Source of the DNA: Jiangella mangrovi
Lineage (GTDB): Bacteria > Actinomycetota > Actinomycetes > Jiangellales > Jiangellaceae
Length of the DNA stretch: 64,000 nucleotides
Direction: 5' to 3'
Assembly: GCF_014204975.1 (NCBI RefSeq)
Contig: NZ_JACHMM010000001.1
Coordinates: 3,348,001 to 3,412,000 of the forward strand
The notes under the pieces were generated by a model that saw only the letters and a program-made list of their open reading frames with translations, was not told the DNA's origin and did no database searches. Shown here piece after piece: positions 8,263-16,683 of the stretch (within the stretch, counting starts at the first letter, position 1; the number at the start of each line of letters is the position of its first letter). Made by a program: the position numbers and the translations under genes.

Positions 8263-9158
8263 CAGCCGGCCATCCTGGTGCCGCGTGACCGGGGCGTCGG
8301 ATCACCGGCCGCCAACTGCCCGGCCGGCGCGGCGATGACTCCCACGGGGTAGCCGCCGGCGTCGACCACGACGCGGTCCGCGCCGGTGGTCGGACGGCGC
8401 GAGCTGATGGTGAGCCGCCGTCTGCCGCGGTCGCTGCCGATGAACGCGGCGACGAACGCGTCGACAGGGTCGGCCAGGATGTCCGCCGGCGTGCCGCGCT
8501 GGGCGACTCGTCCTCCGCGGCGCAGGATCACCACCTCGTCGCCGAGCAGGAACGCCTCGTCGATGTCGTGGGTGACGAACACGATGGTCTTGCGCAACTC
8601 GTGCTGCAGGCGCAGTGTCTCCTGCTGCAACTCGGCGCGGACGATGGGGTCGACGGCTCCGAAGGGCTCGTCCATCAGCAGGATGTTCGGGTCGCCCGCG
8701 AGGGCACGCGCCACCGCCACGCGCTGCTGCTGGCCGCCGGAGAGCTGCGCCGGGTAGCGGCCGGCGAGCGACGCGTCCAGGCCCACGACGTCCATGAGTT
8801 CGCTCGCGCGCCGGTGGGCGGCAGCCTTCGGTTCGCCGTTCAGCAGCGGCACCGTCGCGATGTTGTCGATCACGCGGCGGTGCGGCAGGAGGCCGGAGTG
8901 CTGCGGCACGTAGCCGATGCCGCGGCGCAGCGCGACCGGCGGCCGGGCGGCGACGTCCTCGCCGTCGATCTCGACGCGCCCGGAGGTCGGGTCGACCATG
9001 CGGTTGACCATCCGCAGGAGGGTGGTCTTCCCACTGCCGCTCGAGCCGACGAGGACGGTGATGCTCCGCGCCGGCAGGCGCAGACTCACGTTCTCGACGG
9101 CGGGCGCGTCGCCGTCGTAGGACTTGGTGACGTCGATGAACTCGATCACGGAAGCCAC
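8262..9158 (-). CDS. OpuC-type ABC transporter ATP-binding protein
   Basis: A 298-residue ATPase that powers uptake through the two adjacent permeases. Walker A is GSSGSGKTTLL, the signature is LSGGQQQRVAVARAL, Walker B is NILLMDEPFGAVD, and the switch His is in VFVTHDIDEAF. OpuCA-family proteins usually end in two CBS domains that sense ionic strength. Here only a short C-terminal tail (about 55 residues, with VVVDAGGYPVGVI) follows the ATPase core, so osmotic gating through full CBS domains looks lost. The start is GTG at 9158; a second in-frame GTG at 9149 is an equally good candidate. The start overlaps the preceding small gene by 13 bp. Confidence 0.88.
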   Translation of the reverse strand: MASVIEFIDVTKSYDGDAPAVENVSLRLPARSITVLVGSSGSGKTTLLRMVNRMVDPTSGRVEIDGEDVAARPPVALRRGIGYVPQHSGLLPHRRVIDNIATVPLLNGEPKAAAHRRASELMDVVGLDASLAGRYPAQLSGGQQQRVAVARALAGDPNILLMDEPFGAVDPIVRAELQQETLRLQHELRKTIVFVTHDIDEAFLLGDEVVILRRGGRVAQRGTPADILADPVDAFVAAFIGSDRGRRRLTISSRRPTTGADRVVVDAGGYPVGVIAAPAGQLAAGDPTPRSRGTRMAG

Positions 9159-9394
9159 CGCCCGAGCGGGCGCACGTCGAGCATGGGCGCGTTCAGGTGC
9201 AGCCGCAAAGCGGGCTGCTCGGCGTTCGGGCGCTCCGCCGGGGGACCGGTGAGCGTCTGCGCGAGCGTGCCGCCGGGCGGGAGGACGAACGAGGTGAGGC
9301 GGTGCACGGCGGTCCGGAACAGGCGGCCCGGGCGGCGGACGCGGGGACCTCCGGCGGCGGGCGTGGGCGTGGTGGCGGGTGCGGTGCTGGTCAT
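9146..9394 (-). CDS. Small protein of unknown function (82 aa) between gcvH-like and OpuC ATPase genes
   Basis: The ATG at 9394 follows a GGAG ribosome binding site. The codons show the strong G/C third-position bias of real genes here. The protein is basic and proline-rich with no membrane helix: an N-terminal Thr/Pro/Ala tail, then VRRPGRLFRTAVHRLTSFVLP, then a C-terminal half ending NAPMLDVRPLGRWLP. I do not recognise a family. It lies 11 bp after the GcvH-like gene and overlaps the ATPase gene, so it is translated with them if real. It may be a partner of the GcvH-like protein or transporter, or a modified peptide; nothing in the sequence decides this. Confidence 0.5.
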   Translation of the reverse strand: MTSTAPATTPTPAAGGPRVRRPGRLFRTAVHRLTSFVLPPGGTLAQTLTGPPAERPNAEQPALRLHLNAPMLDVRPLGRWLP

Positions 9395-9405
9395 GGCGGG
9401 ACTCC

Positions 9406-9801
9406 TCACTGGCCGGTGAAGCGCGCGTAGTCGCCGGCGCTCAGCAGACGGCCGAGCTGCCCGGGCAGGGACTCCGGGTCGGTGTCGATCTCGATGAGCC
9501 ATCCCTCGCCGTAGGGGTCGGCGTTGATCAGCTCGGGCCGATCGGACACCGCCGTGTTGACGGCCGACACCGTCCCGGTGACGGGCGCGACGAGGTCGTT
9601 GACGCTCTTGGTCGATTCGATCTCGCCGACGGCGTGCCCGACGGTCGTGCCCGTGCCCGGCGCCGGCAGGTCGATCTCGACGACGTCGCCCAGGGACTCC
9701 TGAGCGAAGTCGGTGACCCCCATGCGGACGGTGGCGGGTCCGACCGCGGTGACCCAGTGGTGGTCCTCGAGGTAGCGCAGGTCTGCTGGAACGTCGGCCA
9801 T
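9406..9801 (-). CDS. gcvH: Glycine cleavage system H-like lipoyl carrier protein
   Basis: A 131-residue single lipoyl-domain protein of full H-protein length. The lipoylated lysine is Lys65 in ESTKSVNDL, preceded by the conserved GDVVEIDLP and followed by APVTGTVSAVN and EGWLIEI. H proteins shuttle the methylamine arm between P, T and L proteins during glycine cleavage. No gcvP or gcvT lies in the window. Instead the gene sits between a DUF427 gene and a betaine-type importer. It may serve the glycine produced by betaine/sarcosine demethylation, or it may be a specialised lipoyl carrier. The ORF assignment is firm; the specific role is not. Confidence 0.9.
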   Translation of the reverse strand: MADVPADLRYLEDHHWVTAVGPATVRMGVTDFAQESLGDVVEIDLPAPGTGTTVGHAVGEIESTKSVNDLVAPVTGTVSAVNTAVSDRPELINADPYGEGWLIEIDTDPESLPGQLGRLLSAGDYARFTGQ

Positions 9802-9832
9802 GACCGGCTGCCCTTCGTGAGCGTGGTCGGGA

Positions 9833-10708
9833 CTAGCGGGCGGAGGGGGTTCGGTCGGCGACCTCGTCCGGGTCGAGGCCGCGGTCGAGCCCGTGCGCGG
9901 TGACCAGCTGGCCCGGAGCGAGCTGCTGGCGGACGCCGTCGAGATAGACCTCGACCAGGTCGGGCTCGAACGAGATCAGGGTGTCGACGCGGCCGACCTC
10001 GGTGAAGGCGTTCTCGTACGACCAGGCGGCGCGCTCGACGCCGTCGACGGCGTAGTAGCTGGCCAGGCCCTTGTACGGGCAGAACGTCTGGCCCTCGAGC
10101 GGCGTCAGCCGGTCGAGGACGATGTCATCGCGGGTGACGTACCAGCGCGGGGCGAAGCCGGACTCGTAGAGCACGACCGGCGCATGGGTGTCGGCGATGA
10201 CGGTGTCGCCGTGCTCGACGACCAGGTGCCGTGACGTGCGCCGGACGTCGATGCGGTGGTAGGCGTCGGCGGCGTGGCCGAGAATCCGCTCGTCCTCCTC
10301 GTAGAACGCGTCCATCTGCCGCCAGGCGAACGCCACCCGCCCGGCCAGGACGTCGGCGTGGCCGGGCAGCTCGACGTGCTGCCAGGCGGCCCGTTCGGCA
10401 TGCTCGCCACCGGCGGTGACGGTGAACCAGGCCGTGGCTCCGAGCTCGCGGTGGTTCGTGACGCGGTCCGTGTGCTGCAGCGCGTCGGAGCGGATGTCCG
10501 TGAGCGGGAAGTACGCGACAGGGTAGTGGCCCGGCTCGTGCAGGAGGACGACGTCCTCGCTGTCGGCGATCCACTCGCCCTGGAACCGCACGCGCATCCG
10601 CCGGCGCAGCGGCTCGGCGAAGAGCAGCCGCTCGGGCAGGGGTGCGTCGGTGAGGAAGGTGCCCACGCCTCGGGTGGCGAGTGGGCCCTGCTGCCAGCTG
10701 AGTCCCAT
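9833..10708 (-). CDS. DUF427 family protein (two DUF427 repeats)
   Basis: A 291-residue soluble protein with two DUF427-type beta-rich units. One lies around residues 35-110 (MRVRFQGEWIADSEDVVLL ... YFPLTDI). The second lies around 150-250 (VRRTSRHLVVEHGDTVIAD ... RWYVTRDDIVLDRL ... TFCPYKGLASYY). The CPYKG and W-Y signature is typical of the family. The biochemical function of DUF427 proteins is not established. The gene is the first of the leftward operon running to 5083 and is divergent from the CGNR-type regulator, which probably controls it. The ATG at 10708 has an AAGGAAC ribosome binding site. Confidence 0.85.
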   Translation of the reverse strand: MGLSWQQGPLATRGVGTFLTDAPLPERLLFAEPLRRRMRVRFQGEWIADSEDVVLLHEPGHYPVAYFPLTDIRSDALQHTDRVTNHRELGATAWFTVTAGGEHAERAAWQHVELPGHADVLAGRVAFAWRQMDAFYEEDERILGHAADAYHRIDVRRTSRHLVVEHGDTVIADTHAPVVLYESGFAPRWYVTRDDIVLDRLTPLEGQTFCPYKGLASYYAVDGVERAAWSYENAFTEVGRVDTLISFEPDLVEVYLDGVRQQLAPGQLVTAHGLDRGLDPDEVADRTPSAR

Positions 10709-10855
10709 GGGTCGGTTCCTTTCGCTCGGTCCGGCGGCGATGCCGGATGGCTAATGTCTAACAGAGCTAACTATGCATTAGCAAGGTCTGTGGCTCACCT
10801 ACTTGCGTGCGGATGTAGGTCCGGCTAGGGTCACCTCAGTAACGGTTGGGAGTGG
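10709..10855. promoter_or_regulatory. AT-rich divergent operator region for the DUF427 operon and CGNR regulator
   Basis: This 147-bp gap contains a short AT-rich island rare in this sequence. GCTAAT at 10750-10755 and ATTAGC at 10777-10782 form a 6-bp dyad. A second GCTAA at 10766-10770 pairs more tightly with TTAGC at 10778-10782 around the palindrome ATGCAT (10773-10778). A repressor or activator site overlapping both promoters is likely, and the adjacent CGNR protein is the obvious candidate. Actual promoter elements are not resolved. Confidence 0.5.
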
Positions 10856-11455
10856 ATGATGAGCATTAGTCCGAGCTTGAAGGACGTGCAGGCGGCCGGG
10901 TTCCCGATGGGCGGCGAGCCCTCGGTGGCCGTCGACTTCGCCGACACCGTCATGCTGGCCGTGAGCCCGGCGGTCGACCTGCTCGAGGAGCACGCCGGAG
11001 CATGGTGGGGCCTGCAGGCGGCGCGGCTTCCCGCGGCGCCGCAGCCGGACCCCGTCGCCGCCCGTCGTCTGCGCGCCGCCGTCCGCGAGGCGTTCGAGGC
11101 CCGCATCGCCGGGCGGGCGCCGTCGCCGTCGGCGGTCGAGGACCTCAACTCCTTCGCCGGCTCGGTGCCGAGCAGCTTGCGCCTCGAGGTCGGGCCCGAC
11201 GGCGCGCGTGCCGAGACACGCTGGCACGTCGAGCACGGCGGCAACCCGCGGCTGGCCGTCATCGCCCGCGAGGCGATCGCGCTGGTGGCCGACGCCGACC
11301 GTGGCGGCCGGCTGCGGTACTGCGCGAACGACACCTGTTCCATGATCTTCGTGGCCGAGAACGCGCGGCGGGTCTGGTGCACCGCGAACATCTGCGGCAA
11401 CCGTGCCCGCGTCGCCCGCCACCAGCGCCGCCGTCATGCGGACCCGCAGGCCTGA
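10856..11455 (+). CDS. CGNR zinc-finger (ABATE-type) putative transcriptional regulator
   Basis: A 199-residue protein. The C-terminal CGNR zinc finger has four cysteines at 156, 161, 175 and 180 (YCANDTC and CTANICGNRARVARHQRRR). It is rich in Arg/His afterwards, as expected for DNA binding. The N-terminal 150 residues form the ABATE region seen in such proteins, thought to be a ligand- or stress-sensing domain by family inference. Two adjacent ATGs (10856 and 10859) are possible starts. The gene is divergent from the DUF427-GcvH-OpuC operon with an AT-rich dyad between them, so it is probably the local regulator. Confidence 0.85.
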   Translation: MMSISPSLKDVQAAGFPMGGEPSVAVDFADTVMLAVSPAVDLLEEHAGAWWGLQAARLPAAPQPDPVAARRLRAAVREAFEARIAGRAPSPSAVEDLNSFAGSVPSSLRLEVGPDGARAETRWHVEHGGNPRLAVIAREAIALVADADRGGRLRYCANDTCSMIFVAENARRVWCTANICGNRARVARHQRRRHADPQA

Positions 11456-11477
11456 GGGCGCCGTGCACCGGTCCCGG

Positions 11478-11939
11478 CTACCGCGCGGACTCGTCGGCGG
11501 GCGCATGGGTCACCGTCCGGTGGCCGCGCTCCTGCACCCGCCAGGTGTTCCCGTCGGGGTCGGTCAGGGTGAAGGAGCTCGCGTAGTCGGTGCGGTCCGG
11601 GTCGGTGCCGGGCCGGTAGCGGCCGGCCCAGTTCGCGCGGTCGGCCTTGTGCTCGACGGGGCCTGGCGTAGCGCCGCGACGGGTCAGTTCCACGTGGGCG
11701 GTCTCGACGTCGGTGACGACCAGATAGTTCTCCCGGGCCGACCCGGTCGCGGCGTCGGTGAGGCCGACGCCGAACTGGATCGACGCGGGGGAGCCGGGCG
11801 GCGTGAGCTGGACGACGCGGAATCCCGGCGACGGGGACCAGTCGACGTCGAGGTCGAAGCCGAGCACGTCGCGGTAGAAGGTCAGTGCGGCGTCGGCGTC
11901 GGCGACCGCGAGGGTGATCACTTCGATCCGGTACTGCAT
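11478..11939 (-). CDS. VOC (glyoxalase/bleomycin-resistance superfamily) protein
   Basis: A 153-residue protein made of two beta-alpha-beta-beta-beta modules. It starts YRIEVITLAVADADAALTFY, continues with VLGFDLDVDW and VQLTPPGSPASIQFGVG, and ends with the family motif LTDPDGNTWRVQE. VOC proteins usually bind a divalent metal with one His/Glu from each strand; here Glu residues appear where His is common, so metal use is uncertain. The substrate is unknown. The ATG at 11939 has a GGAG site. The gene sits 24 bp downstream of the MOSC-reductase gene on the same strand and may be co-transcribed with it. Confidence 0.85.
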   Translation of the reverse strand: MQYRIEVITLAVADADAALTFYRDVLGFDLDVDWSPSPGFRVVQLTPPGSPASIQFGVGLTDAATGSARENYLVVTDVETAHVELTRRGATPGPVEHKADRANWAGRYRPGTDPDRTDYASSFTLTDPDGNTWRVQERGHRTVTHAPADESAR

Positions 11940-11963
11940 CGGGGCTCCTTCGGCAGAGGGAGG

Positions 11964-13775
11964 TCAGGCGTCGACGACGAGGTCGTCGACCGGCTGGGCG
12001 CAGCAGAGCAGGACCTGGCCGGGTGGCGGTGGTTCGAGCGGTTCGGGACCGTAGGTGGGGGTACCGGAGATGACGGGGGTGGCGCAGGTGTGACAGACCC
12101 CGGTGCGGCAGGACCAGCGGGTCGGGATGGCGCACGCCTCGGCGAGGTCGAGCAGCGAGCGGTCACCGTCGCGCCAGCGCGTGGTGAGGCCGCTGCGGGC
12201 GAAGGTGACGGCGGGTCCGGTGCCGGGCTCGGCGGGCTGGTGCGGCGCCTCGACCGGCCGGTCGACGACGCCGGGGTTGATGGGCGCCAGGGCGCCGAAC
12301 AACTCCGAGTGGATGCGGTCCGGCGCCAGTCCGAGGCGGACGAGCGTGGTGGTGAGGTCGGCGACGAAGCTGCCCGGTCCGCAGAGGTAGGCGCGGGCCG
12401 TGGCCGGCAGGCCCAGCAACGCGAGCCGTTCACCGTCCGGCCGGCCGTGCAGCGTCGTCCCAGTGGCCGGAACCGCCGTCGACCGCGTGTAGAAGGTCAC
12501 TCGGCGTGCGCCGGGCAGCCGGTCGAGCAGGTCGCCGGCCTCCGCGGCGAAGAGGTGGTCCTCGGGTCCGCGCGCGACGTGGACCCACCACACCGGTCCG
12601 GTGCTGCCGCCGTCGGCGAGTTCGTGGAGCATGGCCATCAGGGGCGTCGCGCCGACGCCGGCGGACGCCAGGACGACGGGCTCGCCGCTCTGCCGCAGCA
12701 CGAACTCGCCCCGGGGCGCCGCGACGTCCACGCTGCTCCCGGCCCGCACGTTGTCGTGGAGGAACCTGCTGCCCCGGCCGCGTTCGTCGCGCCGGACCGT
12801 GATGCGATACGTGCCGGCGCTCGGCTGTGCGGAGATCGAGTAGCTTCGGATCGTCGCCGCATCCTCGGCCCGGTCGCGCAGCCGCAGAGTGAGGTACTGG
12901 CCCGGCAGCGCGGGTTCGGCGCCGTCACCGTCGGCGCGCAGGTGGAACGACGACACGGTCGGTGTCTCGCGGACCACCCGCGCGACGGTCATCGCGCGGA
13001 ACCCGTCCCACGCCGGCTCCGTCCCGATGGTCGGTCCGAGGGTGGTCGCGGTCGACAGGTCGCCGGTCAGCAGGTCTCGGAACGACTGCTGCCAGCCGGG
13101 GCTCAGCGCCGGGATGTCGACGGCCTTGCGCAGCGTGTCCGCGTCGCGGCCCGGGAGGTAGAGCAGCGCGTCGGTGGCGGCGACGGTGAGGCGGTGACGG
13201 CCGGTGCGGGTCCTGACGATCGGGTCGCCGGCGCCGACCTCGCCCTCGGTGATCACCCGGAGGTAGAAGCCCGGCCGGCGGTGGCCGACCAGCAGCGCCG
13301 GCAGCTGCGGCTCACCGAGACGCATGCCGACCCGGAAGCAGGTGACCCGGGGCTGGGTGACCTCGAACTCCGCCGTGCCGATGCGGTAGCGGTCGCCGAT
13401 GCACACCTCGTCGTCCGCCAGCCCGTCGACGGTGAAGTTCTCGCCGAACGAGCCGGGCGTGAGGTCGTCGCGGCCGAAGTGCCGGGCCCAGTGGTCGTAG
13501 GAGTCGCGCTGGTAGACCAGCACCGCCCGCTGCTCGCCGCCGTGACCGCCCAGATCACCCTGGCCGTCGCCGTCGATGTTGAGCCGGCGCACCTTCCGCG
13601 GGCCCGGCACCGGCACCTTGAAGATGCCCGTGAACACCGTCGTCCCGTTCCACGCCACCCGGCGCGGCAGGCCGACGTTCACCGAGAGCAGCGTGGCGCC
13701 GGCGCTCCGGGTCATGGCTGCCCTGCGGGACGCCCACAGGTGGCGCCCCGGTTCCGCTGGGTCGAACGATGTCAT
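11964..13775 (-). CDS. MOSC domain - ferredoxin reductase - [2Fe-2S] ferredoxin fusion protein
   Basis: A 603-residue fusion. Residues of about 10-220 form a YiiM-type MOSC plus 3-alpha module (GDLGGHGGEQRAVLVY, SFGENFTVDGL and the sulfur-carrier cysteine in PRVTCFRVGMRLG). A flavodoxin-reductase-like FAD/NAD(P)H module follows (RSYSISAQPS, then GVGATPLMAML and YLCGPGSFV). The C-terminus is a plant-type ferredoxin with ligands CRTGVCHTC and a distal LLCCAQP. MOSC proteins of this class reduce N-hydroxylated bases with a molybdenum cofactor; the fused reductase would supply electrons from NAD(P)H in one chain. The ATG at 13775 is favoured by a GGAGCGGG site; ATG 13796 is the alternative. Open frame continues far upstream but is antisense to the LuxR gene. 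Confidence 0.87.
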   Translation of the reverse strand: MTSFDPAEPGRHLWASRRAAMTRSAGATLLSVNVGLPRRVAWNGTTVFTGIFKVPVPGPRKVRRLNIDGDGQGDLGGHGGEQRAVLVYQRDSYDHWARHFGRDDLTPGSFGENFTVDGLADDEVCIGDRYRIGTAEFEVTQPRVTCFRVGMRLGEPQLPALLVGHRRPGFYLRVITEGEVGAGDPIVRTRTGRHRLTVAATDALLYLPGRDADTLRKAVDIPALSPGWQQSFRDLLTGDLSTATTLGPTIGTEPAWDGFRAMTVARVVRETPTVSSFHLRADGDGAEPALPGQYLTLRLRDRAEDAATIRSYSISAQPSAGTYRITVRRDERGRGSRFLHDNVRAGSSVDVAAPRGEFVLRQSGEPVVLASAGVGATPLMAMLHELADGGSTGPVWWVHVARGPEDHLFAAEAGDLLDRLPGARRVTFYTRSTAVPATGTTLHGRPDGERLALLGLPATARAYLCGPGSFVADLTTTLVRLGLAPDRIHSELFGALAPINPGVVDRPVEAPHQPAEPGTGPAVTFARSGLTTRWRDGDRSLLDLAEACAIPTRWSCRTGVCHTCATPVISGTPTYGPEPLEPPPPGQVLLCCAQPVDDLVVDA

Positions 13776-13865
13776 CCCGCTCCGTTCACGACTCATGAAC
13801 AGCCTGTCGCGACGGCGCCGCGATCGAATCCCCCACTGGGTAGTCGCCATGGGTAGGGCGAGGAG

Positions 13866-16676
13866 GTGCGGACGTCCGTGAACGCTGACCGGAAGCGCGG
13901 GGGGCTCCCCGTCTGGCGGCACTCCGTGGGCCTGACCGGTCGTCACGCCGAACGCGAGCTGCTCGACCAGCTGGTGGCGGCCGTCACGCACGCCGGCGAG
14001 AGCCGGGCGCTGGTGATCCACGGCGAGGCGGGCGTGGGCAAGACCGCGCTGCTGGACCACCTGGCCGCGCACGCGCCGGGCTGCCGAGTGGTGCGCGGCG
14101 CCGGCGTCCAGTCCGAGATGGAGCTGGCCTTCGCCGGCCTGCACCAGTTGTGCGGACCACTGCTCGACCGTCTTGAACACCTGCCACAGCCGCAGGCCGA
14201 TGCACTGCGGACCGTGTTCGGCCTGCGAACCGGCCCGGCGCCGGATCGCTTCCTCGTCGGGCTGGCCGTCCTCGGGCTGCTGTCGGAGGTTGCGCAGGAA
14301 CGCCCGCTGGTGTGCCTGGTCGACGACGAGCAGTGGCTCGATCACGCCTCCGCGCAGGTCCTGGCGTTCGTCGCCCGGAGGCTCGGCGCGGAGTCGGTCG
14401 GCCTCGTCTTCGCCGCGCGGGTCCTCAGCCGCGACCTGGACCGGCTGCCTGCCCTGCCGCTCGCCGGGCTGCCGGACGACGATGCCCGCGCGCTGCTCGA
14501 GGGAGCGCTCGCCGGGCCGATCGACGAGCACGTGTGCGACCAGATCGTGGCCGAGACGCGGGGCAACCCGCTGGCGCTGCTCGAGCTGCCGCGTGGCCTG
14601 ACCGTGGGCGAGGTGGCCGGCGGCTACGGCTTGCCGGGCGCGGTGGCGTCGGAGGGTGGCCTCGAGGAGACATTCCGGCGGCGGGTCGAGGCGCTTCCGG
14701 GGCGGATCCGCCAGCTGCTCGTCGTGGCGGCTGCCGACCCGACCGGCGACCCCGCGTTGGTGTGCCGGGCGGCCGGACGGCTCGGCATCGGGCCGGGGGC
14801 CGCGGCCGCGGCGGGCGACGCCGGCGTCGCGGAGTTCGGTACCCGGGTGCGGTTCCGCCATCCGCTCGCACGGTCCGCGGTCTACCGGTCGGCGAGCCCG
14901 GAGGACCGACGCGCCGCGCACGGCGCCCTGGCCGACGCCACCGACGAGCACGTCGACCCGGACCGGCGGGCATGGCATCGGGCACAGGCGGCCCCCGGGC
15001 CGGACGAGGACGTCGCCGCCGAGCTGGAGCGATCGGCCGGCCGCGCCCAGGCACGCGGCGGCTTCGCCGCGGAAGGCGCCTTCTTGAAGCAGTCGGCGCT
15101 GCTGACACAGTCGCCGAAGCGGCGGGCCGGACGGGCGCTCGCCGCAGCACAGGCGCTGATCAACGCGGGCGCCGTCGATGACGTGCGCGACCTGCTGACG
15201 ATGGCCGAGTCGGGCCGGCTCGACGACGGCCAGCAGGCCACCGTCGACCTGCTGCGCGCGCAGCTCGCCTTCGTCACCAGTCGCGGCGGCGATGCCCCGG
15301 CACTGCTGGTGACGGCGGCCCGACGGCTGGAGCCCATCGACACCGGGCGGGCGCGCGCGACCTACACGGACGCCCTGCTCGCGGCGATCTTCGCCGGCCG
15401 CTTGGCCGGCTCCGGCGGCAGCGTCCTCGAGGTCGCCCGGGCAGCCGGCGCGGCGCCGAGACCTCAGCACCCGTCACGCGTTCCCGACCTCCTGCTCGAG
15501 GGCACGGCGGCCGGCCTGCACACGGGGTACGCGGCCGGGGTCCCCGCCCTGCGCCGGGCCCTGGCGGGATTCCCCACCGACCTGACCGCCGGCGAGCAGC
15601 TGCGACTCATGTACCTGGCGAACATCACCGCCGTGCGGCTCTGGGACGACGAGCAGTGGGAGCTGCTCTCCGCCCGCTACCTCGACCTCGTACGCGGGAC
15701 CGGAGCGCTCGGCGAGCTCCCGCTCGCGATCACCGCACGGGCCCCGGCGCTGCTGCTGGCCGGTGACCTGACCGGCGCGGCGGCGCTGACGGACGAACTC
15801 GAGGCGGTCAAGGAGGCGACCGGGAGCGGCATCGCGCCCTACGGCGCGATGGGACTGGCCGCGTTGCGTGGCGACACAGCTGAGGCTGCCGATCTGGTCG
15901 CCGCCACCATCGACGACGCGACCCGACGCGGCGAGGGCATCGGCCTGGTCTTCACCGGCTGGGCCGAGGCGCTGCTGTACAACGGCCTCGGCCGGTTCGA
16001 CGAGGCGCTGGCGGCCGGCCTGCGCGCCACCGCGTACGACGAGGACCTCGCCGGCCTGAACTGGGTGCTGCCCGAGCTGATCGAGGCGGCGGCCCGATGC
16101 GGGACGACCGCGGTCGCGTCCGGCGCATGTGCACAGCTCGCTGAGATGGCCGACGCCACTCGGACGGACTGGAGCCTGGGAACCCAGGCGAGAGCGCAGG
16201 CGCTCCTGAGCACGGGCGAGGCGGCGGAGCGGCTGTACCGCGAGGCCGTCGCCCGATTCGGACGCACCCGCCTGCGCGTCGACCTCGCCCGTGCGCACCT
16301 GCTGTACGGAGAGTGGCTGCGCCGCGAACGCCGCCGCCGCGAGGCTCGCGAGCAGCTGCGCCGCGCCCACGACCTGTTCGAGTCCATGGGCGCGACCGCG
16401 TTCGCCGAGCGGGCGTGGCGCGAGCTGCTGGCGACCGGCGTGAGTGCCCGCAAACGCACTGTCGCCGAACGGCCTGAGGACCTGACGGCCCAGGAGACGC
16501 AGATCGCCGTTCTCGCGCGTGACGGCCTCTCGAACCCCGAGATCGGCACCCGGTTGTTCCTCAGCCCGCACACCGTGCAGTACCACCTGCGCAAGGTCTT
16601 CGCCAAGCTGGATGTCACGTCACGCAGCCAGCTCGATCGTGTCCTCCCGAGCGACCCGCCGGTCGACAGTCGTTGA
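13866..16676 (+). CDS. LAL-type LuxR-family transcriptional regulator with AAA/NACHT-like ATPase
   Basis: A 936-residue cytoplasmic regulator. An N-terminal ATPase domain has Walker A GEAGVGKTA (residues 53-61) and Walker B-like LVCLVDDEQWLD. A long alpha-helical TPR-like middle follows. The C-terminal LuxR/GerE helix-turn-helix (last about 65 residues) reads LTAQETQIAVLARDG ... NPEIGTRLFLSPHTVQYHL. The size is typical of MalT-like LAL regulators, which act as ATP-dependent activators. The gene is divergent from the MOSC-reductase gene (90-bp gap from ATG to GTG), so that gene may be a target. The start is GTG at 13866; another in-frame GTG lies at 13878. Confidence 0.9.
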   Translation: MRTSVNADRKRGGLPVWRHSVGLTGRHAERELLDQLVAAVTHAGESRALVIHGEAGVGKTALLDHLAAHAPGCRVVRGAGVQSEMELAFAGLHQLCGPLLDRLEHLPQPQADALRTVFGLRTGPAPDRFLVGLAVLGLLSEVAQERPLVCLVDDEQWLDHASAQVLAFVARRLGAESVGLVFAARVLSRDLDRLPALPLAGLPDDDARALLEGALAGPIDEHVCDQIVAETRGNPLALLELPRGLTVGEVAGGYGLPGAVASEGGLEETFRRRVEALPGRIRQLLVVAAADPTGDPALVCRAAGRLGIGPGAAAAAGDAGVAEFGTRVRFRHPLARSAVYRSASPEDRRAAHGALADATDEHVDPDRRAWHRAQAAPGPDEDVAAELERSAGRAQARGGFAAEGAFLKQSALLTQSPKRRAGRALAAAQALINAGAVDDVRDLLTMAESGRLDDGQQATVDLLRAQLAFVTSRGGDAPALLVTAARRLEPIDTGRARATYTDALLAAIFAGRLAGSGGSVLEVARAAGAAPRPQHPSRVPDLLLEGTAAGLHTGYAAGVPALRRALAGFPTDLTAGEQLRLMYLANITAVRLWDDEQWELLSARYLDLVRGTGALGELPLAITARAPALLLAGDLTGAAALTDELEAVKEATGSGIAPYGAMGLAALRGDTAEAADLVAATIDDATRRGEGIGLVFTGWAEALLYNGLGRFDEALAAGLRATAYDEDLAGLNWVLPELIEAAARCGTTAVASGACAQLAEMADATRTDWSLGTQARAQALLSTGEAAERLYREAVARFGRTRLRVDLARAHLLYGEWLRRERRRREAREQLRRAHDLFESMGATAFAERAWRELLATGVSARKRTVAERPEDLTAQETQIAVLARDGLSNPEIGTRLFLSPHTVQYHLRKVFAKLDVTSRSQLDRVLPSDPPVDSR

Positions 16677-16683
16677 GAGCGCC

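Noticed and set aside
9406-9801. Considered whether a full glycine cleavage operon is present
   Set aside because: No P, T or L protein gene lies within the window; only the H-like protein is present.
13776-15470. Upstream extension of the MOSC-reductase reading frame
   Set aside because: The extension is antisense to the LuxR-family gene and has no homology; the ATG at 13775 with a ribosome binding site precedes the MOSC fold.
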